Numbered from the stretch's first letter, positions 26,520 through 34,909 are shown. The stretch: 64,000 nt of DNA from Palsa-892 sp963751615 (GCA_963751615.1 CAVVVG010000005.1:992001-1056000), one strand, 5' to 3'. Notes: generated by a model from the sequence alone, not told the origin. Translations and numbers: made by a program.

Positions 26520-28007
26520 TTATGCGACCGCCCGGCGGCCCGCCGCAGTTCCGGCGATTTTTCCAAAGACTGATCCCGCCATCAGTCCCGTGCCGCCGGG
26601 ATAATTGAAATAAAACAACCCCCCGACGAGTTCGCCCGCGGCAAAGAGACCTGTAATGGGATTTCCATCGGAATCGATCACGCGCGCCTCGGTATCGATT
26701 TTAAGGCCACCGAATGTGAAAGTTATACCGCACGTCACCGCATAGGACTCAAACGGCGGTTCTTCGATTGTGTTGGCCCAGTTCGATTTCGGAATTGCCA
26801 GTCCCTCGGTTCCGCGCCCGTCTTTGACGTTCGGATCGAACGGCACATCGCGTTTTATCGAGTTATTGTATTCGCGGATAGTTGCAAGCGCGTGCTCGGC
26901 GTTTGCACCCTCCAGTTTTTTTACTAGCGCTTCGAGCGTGTCGGCGCGCACTTTGCTGACGCGTTTGATTCGATATTCATCGCGCAAGAGATGAAGAACC
27001 TTCTTGTCGAAGATCTGCCATGCGATTTGGCCGGGCTGCATCAGAATCATCCGGCCATACTTAGCGTAGGTATAGTTCCGGAAATCTGCCCCTTCGTCGA
27101 CGAAACGCTCACCGTTCGCATTCAGCATGATGCCGAACGGATAGGAATGTTTTTGAAAATTGTCGCCAACCGAGAGATCGCCAAATTCCGGCGCGTTTCG
27201 ATCCCAGCCGACCGCGTGACAGCCCGACCAGTTGCCGGTGGGCATCGCACCAATGTCGAGCGCCATTTTGATTCCATCGCCAGTGCTAAAGCGCGAGCCG
27301 CGAACCTTCGCAAGTTCCCACAAAGGCCCCAGATAGCGCGTTCGCATTTCGGCATTGGCTTGAAAACCGCCAGCGGCGAGCACGACGCACTTCGCCTTGA
27401 GTTCTGTCGTCCGTCCGTGATGACGGACGCGCACTCCCTTGATGCCGTCGTCGTCGGCGATTAGCGATAGCGCGCGGGTGTCGTAGGCGATCTGGATTCC
27501 TTTTTTCCTCGCTGTCTCGGTGTAGGCCGCAATCAGCCCGGGGCCGCCGCCCCATGCCTCGACGGTAAGCCCACCCCAAAATTTGAATTTTCCGCCGACC
27601 TTGAATGCCTGCCGGCCAAAGATGGGTGCGAAGCGAATTCCCTTGCCGCGCATCCAGAGCATCGTTTCCTTACTTCGTTTTACCAGTAATTCGCAAAGAT
27701 CGGGATCGGTGCGATATTCAGTCATACGGCCCATGTCATCGAAGAATTTTTCTTCGCTGTAGGTGCCAAAATCAGTGTTGGCAATTTCCTCGTTGGTGAG
27801 ATCGGGCATTAACGCCTTAAGGTCGTTGATGTCACTGTAGACGCAGCGGAAGGCACCCGCGGTGAAACGGCTGTTCCCGCCTGCTTCTTCTTCCGAGGCG
27901 CGCTCCAGCAGAAGGACCGAAGCGCCCTGCTCAAACGCCGCAAGCGACGCGCAAAATGCAGCATTGCCAGCACCGACCACGATGACGTCACTTGAAGCTG
28001 GAAGCAC
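26520..28007 (-). CDS. FAD-dependent tricarballylate dehydrogenase-like protein (TcuA family)
   Basis: A fumarate reductase/succinate dehydrogenase-type flavoprotein. In Salmonella, TcuA oxidises tricarballylate to cis-aconitate. The N-terminal FAD loop is DVIVVGAGNAAFCASLAAF, followed by LLERASEEEAGGNSRFTAG. The C-terminal catalytic/FAD regions are GITFTFGGLKIDTEARVID and GLFAAGELVGGLFYFNYPGG. Length 495 from a GTG start at 28007, preceded by AGGGAAT. No TcuB or TcuC is beside it. Its neighbours are a Bug-type binding protein (24 bases upstream) and an amine oxidase, so the true substrate could be another carboxylic acid. Confidence 0.85.
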   Translation of the reverse strand: MLPASSDVIVVGAGNAAFCASLAAFEQGASVLLLERASEEEAGGNSRFTAGAFRCVYSDINDLKALMPDLTNEEIANTDFGTYSEEKFFDDMGRMTEYRTDPDLCELLVKRSKETMLWMRGKGIRFAPIFGRQAFKVGGKFKFWGGLTVEAWGGGPGLIAAYTETARKKGIQIAYDTRALSLIADDDGIKGVRVRHHGRTTELKAKCVVLAAGGFQANAEMRTRYLGPLWELAKVRGSRFSTGDGIKMALDIGAMPTGNWSGCHAVGWDRNAPEFGDLSVGDNFQKHSYPFGIMLNANGERFVDEGADFRNYTYAKYGRMILMQPGQIAWQIFDKKVLHLLRDEYRIKRVSKVRADTLEALVKKLEGANAEHALATIREYNNSIKRDVPFDPNVKDGRGTEGLAIPKSNWANTIEEPPFESYAVTCGITFTFGGLKIDTEARVIDSDGNPITGLFAAGELVGGLFYFNYPGGTGLMAGSVFGKIAGTAAGRRAVA

Positions 28008-28031
28008 TGACCGATTCCCTATGGCTCGTTC

Positions 28032-29006
28032 TCACTCGGCCGTTACGCCGGCGTCCTTCGAAACTTTGATCCATTTGTCCGTTTCGGTCTTGATGAAGGC
28101 TGCAAATTTTTCTGGGCCATCACCGCCGGGCTCCGCCGCGATGTCGTTCAAGCGTGCGACAAACTGCGGGTTCTTCAGAACTTCAGCAAGCGTATCGTAG
28201 AGCTTCTTTCGAATGTCGGCGGACGTGCCTTTCGGTACCAACAACCCGTACCAAGTCGTCACCTCGTAGCCAGGAAGACTGGACTCGGCGAGTGTCGGAA
28301 GATCGGGGAAAAGCGGCGACCGTTTTGCGGTGCTAACGGCAAGCGCTCGAACGGTACCTGCCTTGATATGCGGCATAGCTGAACCGCTGGTTTCGATTGC
28401 CATTTCGATATGCCCTGCGATGAGATCGGCCATCATTGGCGCACCGCCTTTATAGGGAACGTGAACCATGTTGAGGCCCGCGGCCGATTTGAACAATTCG
28501 CCGGAAAAATGCTCCACACTGCCAATACCGGCCGAACCGTAATTCACCTTACCGGGGTTTGCCTTGATATATGCAATCAGCTCCTGGATATTTTTTGCCT
28601 TCACGTCGGCGTGGACGATTACAATGTTTGGTACATACGCAACGACTGTAATCGGATCAAAGTCTTTCTGAAAATCGTAGTTGAGTTTCTTGTAAATTCC
28701 AGGCGCGATTGTGTGCGCAATGGTCGCAAGAAAAATCGTATATCCGTCAGCCGGAGCCTTTGCCGCATTACTTGCGCCGAGCGTTCCCCCGGCTCCGCCG
28801 ATATTTTCAACGATAACGGGCTGGCCCAGCCGTTCAGTCAACGGCTGCGCGATCATACGAGCGACGATATCGGTTGTACCTCCAGCTGCGAAAGGAACGA
28901 TGAGCGTTACAGGTCTTGTCGGCCATTCTTGCGCTTGAGCAATATTCGCAAAGGCAAAAACGGAGAGAAGAAAGAGGCCGTGGATAACCGGATTTTGCCG
29001 TACCAT
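28032..29006 (-). CDS. Bug-family periplasmic binding protein (TctC-like)
   Basis: A secreted solute-binding protein of the Bordetella uptake gene (Bug) family, which usually binds carboxylates for tripartite tricarboxylate transporters. A signal peptide (FLLSVFAFANIAQAQ) ends at about residue 26. Family motifs are ITLIVPF-like VTLIVPFAAGGTTDIVAR, ENIGGAGGTLGA and HVPYKGGAPMMADLIAG. Length 324. The ATG at 29006 is favoured, with AGAGGG at good spacing; a GTG at 29015 is in frame. No TctA or TctB membrane gene lies near, so it is an orphan receptor here. Confidence 0.92.
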   Translation of the reverse strand: MVRQNPVIHGLFLLSVFAFANIAQAQEWPTRPVTLIVPFAAGGTTDIVARMIAQPLTERLGQPVIVENIGGAGGTLGASNAAKAPADGYTIFLATIAHTIAPGIYKKLNYDFQKDFDPITVVAYVPNIVIVHADVKAKNIQELIAYIKANPGKVNYGSAGIGSVEHFSGELFKSAAGLNMVHVPYKGGAPMMADLIAGHIEMAIETSGSAMPHIKAGTVRALAVSTAKRSPLFPDLPTLAESSLPGYEVTTWYGLLVPKGTSADIRKKLYDTLAEVLKNPQFVARLNDIAAEPGGDGPEKFAAFIKTETDKWIKVSKDAGVTAE

Positions 29007-29100
29007 TATTCGCACCCTCTACAATAGAATTGGCGGAGAGCGCGACAGTCTACACCGAGTCCAACCACGACCGAATAAAGTCAGAAAACATTATAAATTC

Positions 29101-29402
29101 AATTATTTAGTCGGTGTGCTCGAAAAATTCAAAGAGTTACTTAGTCCTTTGCGTCTCCCACAACCACTCATGCTCAAACTGAAGGGATGCAACGGGGAAG
29201 CGAATGCCTAGTACGACTACGACGACATGGACGTAACCGTTTGCTACGAACCCATCCAAAAAAATATCGATGATGCTCCTAAGGAGACGACACCTGCCAG
29301 GATCACACGTGAAGATGTTATTATTGGACCATTAGCAGAAATCTTCTTGCACGAAACGGCTCACGCGATATTCGATTTGCTCGAAGTTCCTGTTCTCGGG
29401 CA
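29101..29402 (+). pseudogene. Remnant of a DUF4344 putative metallopeptidase gene
   Basis: The plus-strand frame reads LEKFKELLSPLRLPQPL, then KGCNGEANA, a TAG stop at the place where relatives have a tryptophan, then VTVCYEP and the zinc motif HETAH in EIFLHETAHAIFDLLEVPVLG. This is the DUF4344 metallopeptidase pattern. The homology stops at the VLG residues (about 29402), exactly where a palindromic repeat region begins; the expected REEDAADQ continuation is missing. An open reading frame that runs on to 30084 after this point is only antisense to the cyclase gene. The N-terminal part is also gone. Confidence 0.75.
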
Positions 29403-29435
29403 AAGTTGTGAGAACGGGTCACTTGGCGATCGTGC

Positions 29436-29463
29436 ATGTCCGCTTTGTGCCATAAGCGGACAT
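29436..29463. repeat. Palindromic repeat copy 1 (ATGTCCGCTT...AAGCGGACAT)
   Basis: Perfect 10-bp arms at 29436-29445 and 29454-29463 around an 8-nt loop. The same palindrome recurs at 31479-31506 and, worn, at 34846-34900. Its spurious translation starts MSALCHKRTF. It lies at the truncation point of the metallopeptidase remnant and about 100 bases from the end of the cyclase gene. Confidence 0.8.
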
Positions 29464-29567
29464 TTGTCGGATGGGTCGGCACGTCCGAAAAGTGTCATGA
29501 GCTGTCATTTACAGACCTGTCATTCGATCACCCGGTTGGCGCACGAGAGGATGGATTGCGGATCCAA

Positions 29568-30968
29568 TTATCCCAGCGCCACCCACAGGAAGCCGTCCTT
29601 GACGAGGCAGGGCAACGGTTTTATCGGCGCACGGTTTTTCGAAATATCGCCCATATGTTCCCACCCCTTCGCTGTGCCGTCGGCTTGCAGCATAGGGGCC
29701 CAATTGCGTGCTTCGCCGGTCTGCAAGTCGAAGCACGTCTCGTGCCAGCGGCACACGAGCCCAAGGTCGTCCGTTAGCCGACTGTCGCGCGGAATCTCTC
29801 GTCCTACAGGTGATTTGATAACGCCAGTCTCGGCGGGGTCCCTTTTTTCGAAGAACGGCAGATGCAAATGCGGGCAGGAATTGACGCAAGCGAAGTATTT
29901 CTCACCCTTGCGCATAACGACCAGATCGAACGCATCGAGCTCGAAAATCTGCCGCTTGCCGTCGCCGATTTCGTCCTCGTCGGCTAGGCGCGTCCATTGC
30001 CGGCCGGCGAAACGCATGGTCTCACGGCTATCTCGAGCATTAAGCCGAGCTTCGGCCTCTGGCGACAAACGGATGACTTCGTAAAGCGACATGCGCTCGT
30101 TGGTGCCGCGCAGCCGGACGCGGACGAAGTCGGATACTTCGACTTCATTTTTGACCTGCTCGTATAACGCCTCAGAGATCAGAAGCCGGGTACCGGCCTC
30201 TTTGTTGGCGCTTTCGATGCGGCTTGCGATATTGACCGTTTCGCCAATGGCCGTGAGCCTTTCCTCTCTGCCTCCGCTGACTGTGCCTATCACTGCCTGG
30301 CCGTAGTGAAGGCCGATACCGATTGCGAAATCCTCGTCATACATCGCCTTCATGTATGGCTTCATCCGGTCTGCCGCGCCAAGCATGTCGGCCGCTGCCT
30401 TGACGGCGTGGAGAGGTGCATCCGGCGTATCGTCCATGCCAAAAATTGCCATTACCGCATCGCCAATGAATTTCTGGACGTGCCCACCGTTGCGCTCAAT
30501 CACGTCGGCCATTTGAAAAAAATAGCGATTCAGCACGAACATCAGATCATAGGGCGAGAGATGCTGTGAAAGATTGGTGAAGTCCCGGATGTCGCAAAAG
30601 AGCACTGCGATGGTTCTGACTTCGCCGCAACGCCCGAGACGCGGCTTTGCGAGCTGACTCGTGATCTCGAGATCGGTCTCATCGAGCACCAGGCGGCGCA
30701 ATTTCAGATCGCCCGAAACTTTGGTCTGGCAGGCTAGTCGAACCTCTGGCCCGAAGCGCAGCGGGATGGCAATCGCACGCTCCAGCTCACTTCTTTCGCT
30801 GCAGTGCGCCAACCCTTCCAGGACCCATATTCTACAAGTCGAACAGTGCGCCCGACCGCCGCAAGCATGGGCATGCGGAACACCGGCGCGAAGGGAGGCT
30901 TCGAGGATGGTTTCCCCTTCGCCAATGGAAAGCTGGGTTTTGTCGGGCAGGCAGGTGATCTTATGCAT
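29568..30968 (-). CDS. Ferredoxin - class III nucleotide cyclase - Rieske fusion protein
   Basis: Three domains in one 466-residue soluble protein. Residues 1-95 are an adrenodoxin-type [2Fe-2S] ferredoxin with ligands Cys36, Cys42, Cys45 and Cys80 (C-x5-C-x2-C-x34-C). Residues about 115-300 are a class III adenylyl/guanylyl cyclase: metal aspartates Asp126 and Asp170, purine residues Lys166 and Thr239 (the adenine-type Lys/Thr pair), transition-state Asn246 and Arg250, all present. Residues about 340-466 are a Rieske domain with CPH (365-367) and CRWH (406-409) and the FDLQTGEA turn. The product is probably cAMP. The ribosome site GGAGGG lies 12 bases before ATG 30968. It follows a cysteine-rich exported protein gene by 48 bases, probably in one transcript. 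Confidence 0.9.
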   Translation of the reverse strand: MHKITCLPDKTQLSIGEGETILEASLRAGVPHAHACGGRAHCSTCRIWVLEGLAHCSERSELERAIAIPLRFGPEVRLACQTKVSGDLKLRRLVLDETDLEITSQLAKPRLGRCGEVRTIAVLFCDIRDFTNLSQHLSPYDLMFVLNRYFFQMADVIERNGGHVQKFIGDAVMAIFGMDDTPDAPLHAVKAAADMLGAADRMKPYMKAMYDEDFAIGIGLHYGQAVIGTVSGGREERLTAIGETVNIASRIESANKEAGTRLLISEALYEQVKNEVEVSDFVRVRLRGTNERMSLYEVIRLSPEAEARLNARDSRETMRFAGRQWTRLADEDEIGDGKRQIFELDAFDLVVMRKGEKYFACVNSCPHLHLPFFEKRDPAETGVIKSPVGREIPRDSRLTDDLGLVCRWHETCFDLQTGEARNWAPMLQADGTAKGWEHMGDISKNRAPIKPLPCLVKDGFLWVALG

Positions 30969-31016
30969 CTGTCGAGACTTCCCTCCAGAATTGCTGTGCG
31001 GCTCTTGCTCGCCCGC

Positions 31017-31283
31017 TTAGCGCCCGCAGCCCATGACACAAGTCCGGTATTCGGCGATGCAGGGCTTGATGCAGGACTTGTAGGCCGCCACGCAGACGCT
31101 GCGGCACGCGCGATCCAGCATGCCGCAGGGCTTAAGACATTCTGCGCGCGCTGTGACGCACGGGGTTTCGCACGTACTCTGCCGGGCGATGCAGGTTTTC
31201 AGGCAGCTAGGACTTGTCGCCGCCTGCGCCGAGCTGGTTAAGGCAATGGCAGCGAGCATGACAGCCATCAACATTCTGATCAT
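31017..31283 (-). CDS. Exported cysteine-rich protein with six 11-residue CxxxC repeats
   Basis: An 88-residue precursor. Residues 1-21 (IRMLMAVMLAAIALTSSAQA) are a signal peptide ending in an AQA cleavage site. The mature part has cysteines at 27, 31, 38, 42, 49, 53, 60, 64, 71, 75, 82 and 86: CxxxC repeated six times with an exact period of 11 residues and nothing else of note. Eleven residues is three helical turns, so all cysteines could face one side; a proline precedes the second cysteine in three units. It could bind metal or form a disulfide ladder in the periplasm. I do not recognise the family. The ATG at 31283 starts the signal peptide directly. Confidence 0.8.
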   Translation of the reverse strand: MIRMLMAVMLAAIALTSSAQAATSPSCLKTCIARQSTCETPCVTARAECLKPCGMLDRACRSVCVAAYKSCIKPCIAEYRTCVMGCGR

Positions 31284-31478
31284 GGATCGCGTTTCCTCTC
31301 GATTCCCCAAAATCGGGTTATCCGCGGTCTAGTGGATAACGTAGCAAAGGCCGCACAGCAATTCTTGGGCTTAGTTTGCAAAGTGCACAATTGCCGCTCT
31401 CCAAAGGGACAGGTCACGAACCCAGCATATTTGCTAAACTTCGCACGCACGCGACAAGCCGCTGTTGTGGAAACTTAA

Positions 31479-31506
31479 ATGTCCGCTTTGGGTCAAAAAC
31501 GGACAT
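31479..31506. repeat. Palindromic repeat copy 2
   Basis: Arms ATGTCCGCTT (31479-31488) and AAACGGACAT (31497-31506) with one mismatch to copy 1. The 445-base gap 31311-31755 holds this repeat and a diverged flank (GTGCGGAGTTCGTTGCGGACGA about 31577) but no gene I can support; the short frames there, such as one translating MSVFDPKRTF, are products of the repeat. Confidence 0.8.
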
Positions 31507-31755
31507 GACGCTCTCTACGCACGACGTCGGCTTTACCCCCGAAACAGGACATTGATCGGTGGAATTTTCCCACGAGTGCGGAGTTCGTTGCGGACGAAAG
31601 CGAACATTGGCGATTATAGTGTTGGCCTGCAGTGCAAAATACTCCAGCCCTCCCCACAAGTTCACCTACAAATCAGCTCGGGATCTTAGCGGTCAAGAAC
31701 AAACGCTGCCGAATGAAATTGCTGCTCAAACGCAGATGTACCGCTCGCCGTGAAC

Positions 31756-33207
31756 TCAATCAAAGTGCGGTGGCGGAGTGAAGCCTACGATCTCCTTCTC
31801 GACGAGACGGCTGAAGGCAATTGCCGTTTTATCGCGGCCGCTTGCAGCGATCGCCTGGTAGCCGACCGGAAGCCCCGACTTGGTGAGACCGATTGGGCCC
31901 ACAGTCGAGGGTAGATAGACAACGTTGGGATAGCCCGCCCAAAAGTACTGGTCGGTCGTTTTCACCTGTTTGCCATTGATTATGATTTTGCGCGTCCACC
32001 GCGGATTCTTATGGTCATGTGGCCAGGCGGCGGAGGCGGCAGCCGGACAAAGCAGAATGTCCCAGTCCGTGAAAAATGTGGCGAACGCGCGCCTGAGCGC
32101 ATGCCTTTCATTGTTGAGTTTGAGCCAGTCGCGATGCAGGAGTGTGCTGCCACGCACCAACAGATTGAAAAAAGGATCCTCAGCACTGCCGGTCTCAACC
32201 GCGGTTTTGCACCAGCGTTCGACATCGGCTTCTGTCCATCTCGCCGAAGTGGCTGCGCACATAAGTTGAACAAAGACCTCGTGTAGTCGCCTGGTATCAA
32301 GCTTCGGCTCGATCTCTTTTATCTTGGCGCCCCGCTTTGCAAGCGCATCAACGAAGGCCTGAAGCTTGTCGGCATATTCATCGTCAACTTCCGAATTCGG
32401 ATCGCGCAGCTTTACGGCGATCCGCAAGTCACTCAGAAATTTGGCGGTGCACTTCGGCAGATCGAGTTTCCAGGCGACACCGTCAATCGCATCCGGACCG
32501 GCCATGGCATCGAGTGCCACGTCGAGATCCTCGGCACCACGCGCCATCGGGCCGACGACCACGATGTCGGAATAGGCATGCACTCCCGGTAGCGCCTGCC
32601 CCTTTGGCGCGACCACGTCCCAAGTCGGTTTCAGACCGAACACGCCGCAGTAATGCGCGGGATTACGAATTGAGCCGCCCATGTCACTGCCAGCATCCAT
32701 GCCGGTGAGACCCGCGGCCAACGCCGCCGCTGAACCGCCGGACGAGCCGCCGGGAATCCGCGATACATCCCACGGATTGTTAGAAGTACCGTAGATCTCA
32801 TTATAACTCTGCCAATCGGCCAGCATTAGCGGCACATTCGTCTTGCCGAACAGGATGACTCCGGCCTTCTCGAGCCGATCGACTGTGAGCGCACTTGTTC
32901 CCGTCAGGTTGTCTTTAAGCTTGGGATCGCCCCAGGTCGTGGGCGAGCCAGCGACATTGTAGCTCTCCTTAATCGTCATCGGCACGCCGTGAAGCGGCCC
33001 CCAAATCTTGCCCTGTGCAAGCGCCTCATCGGCAGCTTTCGCGCGCTTCCGCGCACGTTCGGCGTCAAGCCAGATGATGGCGTTGAGCTTGGGATTATAT
33101 TTTGTAACGCGGGTCAGGAAGTGATCGAGAACTTCGGCAGCACTCACCTTGCGCTCGCGGATGATGTGGGCGATCTCAACGGCGGATTTGAAATGCAATT
33201 GGTCCAT
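31756..33207 (-). CDS. Amidase signature enzyme
   Basis: A Ser-cisSer-Lys amidase of 483 residues. The catalytic lysine is in PMTIKESYN (about residue 80) and the serines in PGGSSGGSAAALAAG and GSDMGGSIRNPA. The substrate is not predictable; relatives act on aryl or aliphatic amides, and it is not a GatA since no gatB/gatC is near. It starts 12 bases after a branched-chain-type binding protein gene on the same strand, so the pair may import and hydrolyse one amide or peptide-like compound. Confidence 0.9.
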   Translation of the reverse strand: MDQLHFKSAVEIAHIIRERKVSAAEVLDHFLTRVTKYNPKLNAIIWLDAERARKRAKAADEALAQGKIWGPLHGVPMTIKESYNVAGSPTTWGDPKLKDNLTGTSALTVDRLEKAGVILFGKTNVPLMLADWQSYNEIYGTSNNPWDVSRIPGGSSGGSAAALAAGLTGMDAGSDMGGSIRNPAHYCGVFGLKPTWDVVAPKGQALPGVHAYSDIVVVGPMARGAEDLDVALDAMAGPDAIDGVAWKLDLPKCTAKFLSDLRIAVKLRDPNSEVDDEYADKLQAFVDALAKRGAKIKEIEPKLDTRRLHEVFVQLMCAATSARWTEADVERWCKTAVETGSAEDPFFNLLVRGSTLLHRDWLKLNNERHALRRAFATFFTDWDILLCPAAASAAWPHDHKNPRWTRKIIINGKQVKTTDQYFWAGYPNVVYLPSTVGPIGLTKSGLPVGYQAIAASGRDKTAIAFSRLVEKEIVGFTPPPHFD

Positions 33208-33219
33208 AACGCAAGAAGT

Positions 33220-34455
33220 TCACATACTACTAATTTCACCGGTAATGAGGGGACCAATAGCCTCGCTATACTCCCCATTAAAACGAATTATCTGCATCTG
33301 CTTGATCGGATAATAGTCGTTCGAGCTCGTGTTGATTATGATTCCAGGCAACAACATCCCGAGTTCCAGATTCTTGAGATTTGCCGCTTGCTTCATCACA
33401 TTTTCGCGGGTGAGGTTATCACCACACTGTTTCAAGACTTGGACAAGCGTTTGAGCGGTGAGATAACCATAGACGGAGAATGTGCTCGTCTTATCGCCTT
33501 CCGGATAGTATTTATCCATAAATGCTGCCCACTCCTTCACCGAAGGATCAGCCTTCCAGGTCGGGTCGGTCGGATCCTTCAGATAACCACTTGACAAAAT
33601 ACCTTTCGAGTTCTCGAGCCCAGCGGGTTTAAGAACGGCGCCAACAGAGGCCGAAATACTGGCAAGGAGATGGATCGGTTTCCAGCCGAGTTCTGTGACT
33701 TTTTTTATTGCCTGCGCCGCGAACTTCGGCGATGCCTCGTTGAAGAAGATGTCTGCACCCGACGCTTTTAGAGAAATGATCTGAGAATCTACTGTCGGAT
33801 CTGTTGGTTCGTAGGGAGCTTCGGCAACGATCTGCATTTTGCCGTCAAGGCCATCCTTCAGCCCTTTTATGTAGTCCCTACCTGAATCGTCATTCTGATA
33901 GAGAATGGCGACCTTGCCACGCGGGTGGTTCTGAAGAAGATACTTGGCGTAGATACGTCCTTCGATCTGGTACGTCGGTTGCCATCCCATCGTCCACGGA
34001 AAGTTTTTATGATCCCCAAACTTGGTCGCCCCCGTAGCGACAAACAATTGCGGCACCTTGGTGGTGTTCATGTACTTCTGTATGGCATTATTTGTTGGTG
34101 TTCCAAGACTTTGAAAAATAAGTAGCACTTCGTCGTTCTCGACGAGCTTACGGGCCTGCTCAACAGTTTTCGGCGGGCTAAAGCCATCATCATAGGAAAT
34201 GAAATTGATTCTGCGGCCGTTGATGCCACCTTCTGCATTGATCTTGTTGAAATACGCGGCGAGTGTTTTACCAATCGTCGCATAGGCCGAGAGCGGCCCA
34301 CTATACGGCATGATATTGCCGACTTTGATTTCAGTATCGCTAGCACCGACGTCGTATTTTTTCTGCGCCGCGGCAGGCGTTGCGAAAACCATTAAACTTG
34401 CCAACAAAAGCAGCCATTGTGCGGGGCGCTTTAAATACATCCGATCTGGGTTCAT
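33220..34455 (-). CDS. ABC transporter substrate-binding protein, branched-chain amino-acid type
   Basis: A periplasmic binding protein of the LivK type. The signal peptide covers about residues 6-30 (WLLLLASLMVFATPAAAQ). Family features are IKVGNIMPYSGPLSAYATIGK at the mature start, NAEGGINGRRINFISYDDGFSPP and WKPIHLLASISASVG. Length 411. ATG 34455 is preceded by GAGGGAGGC; a longer frame to 34533 lacks a ribosome site. No permease or ATPase gene is near, so it depends on genes elsewhere. The amidase follows in the same transcript. Confidence 0.92.
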   Translation of the reverse strand: MNPDRMYLKRPAQWLLLLASLMVFATPAAAQKKYDVGASDTEIKVGNIMPYSGPLSAYATIGKTLAAYFNKINAEGGINGRRINFISYDDGFSPPKTVEQARKLVENDEVLLIFQSLGTPTNNAIQKYMNTTKVPQLFVATGATKFGDHKNFPWTMGWQPTYQIEGRIYAKYLLQNHPRGKVAILYQNDDSGRDYIKGLKDGLDGKMQIVAEAPYEPTDPTVDSQIISLKASGADIFFNEASPKFAAQAIKKVTELGWKPIHLLASISASVGAVLKPAGLENSKGILSSGYLKDPTDPTWKADPSVKEWAAFMDKYYPEGDKTSTFSVYGYLTAQTLVQVLKQCGDNLTRENVMKQAANLKNLELGMLLPGIIINTSSNDYYPIKQMQIIRFNGEYSEAIGPLITGEISSM

Positions 34456-34845
34456 CGATCGCCTCCCTCGAGTCTTGGCTGCGCTTTGTTCTCTGTCATC
34501 TCCGGTACACACATATGTTTTCCGTTCGCCCAATATAATTTGGATTGATGAAAAGGAGCGCTCGAAAGGGCTCCAGCTAAAAAGTTATAATGAGTGTCCC
34601 AGCTCATTTTCGTTGGCGTCTCAGTTGAATAATCATGCACCTGTGTTGAGGGAACTGTCCATCGGAACGCGGAGGAATAAATGCCCCTTCGTTCAAAAAT
34701 GGATGATACCAATTAATTTTTTTCCGAAACAAAATACTGTTGATTGAACGTCAATCATATTTTTTGTCGCTGCGCTGCATCAAATAGGTCGCCGGATACC
34801 TTTTGAAAAAATTGCCAAACCCCCGAGACTACCAATTACATACAA

Positions 34846-34900
34846 AAGCGGACTCTTTACCGCAGTTGCGGAATGTCTGCTTCGTGCCAATAACGGAAGC
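34846..34900. repeat. Degenerate palindromic repeat copy 3
   Basis: AAGCGGAC (34846-34853), ATGTCTGCTT (34873-34882) and CGTGCCAATAACGGA match the arms and loop of copy 1 with substitutions. It lies just beyond the 3' end of the COG2984 gene. The rest of the 454-base gap 34456-34909 is AT-richer than its surroundings and holds no gene I can support. Confidence 0.6.
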
Positions 34901-34909
34901 CGCGCTGTT

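Noticed and set aside
29227..30084. Long plus-strand frame (285 codons) starting in the metallopeptidase remnant
   Set aside because: Only the first 60 codons have homology (DUF4344). The rest is the antisense strand of the cyclase gene, with no ribosome site or motif.
31414..31665. Short minus-strand frame translating MSVFDPKRTF
   Set aside because: It lies on a palindromic repeat and is the kind of spurious frame such repeats produce.
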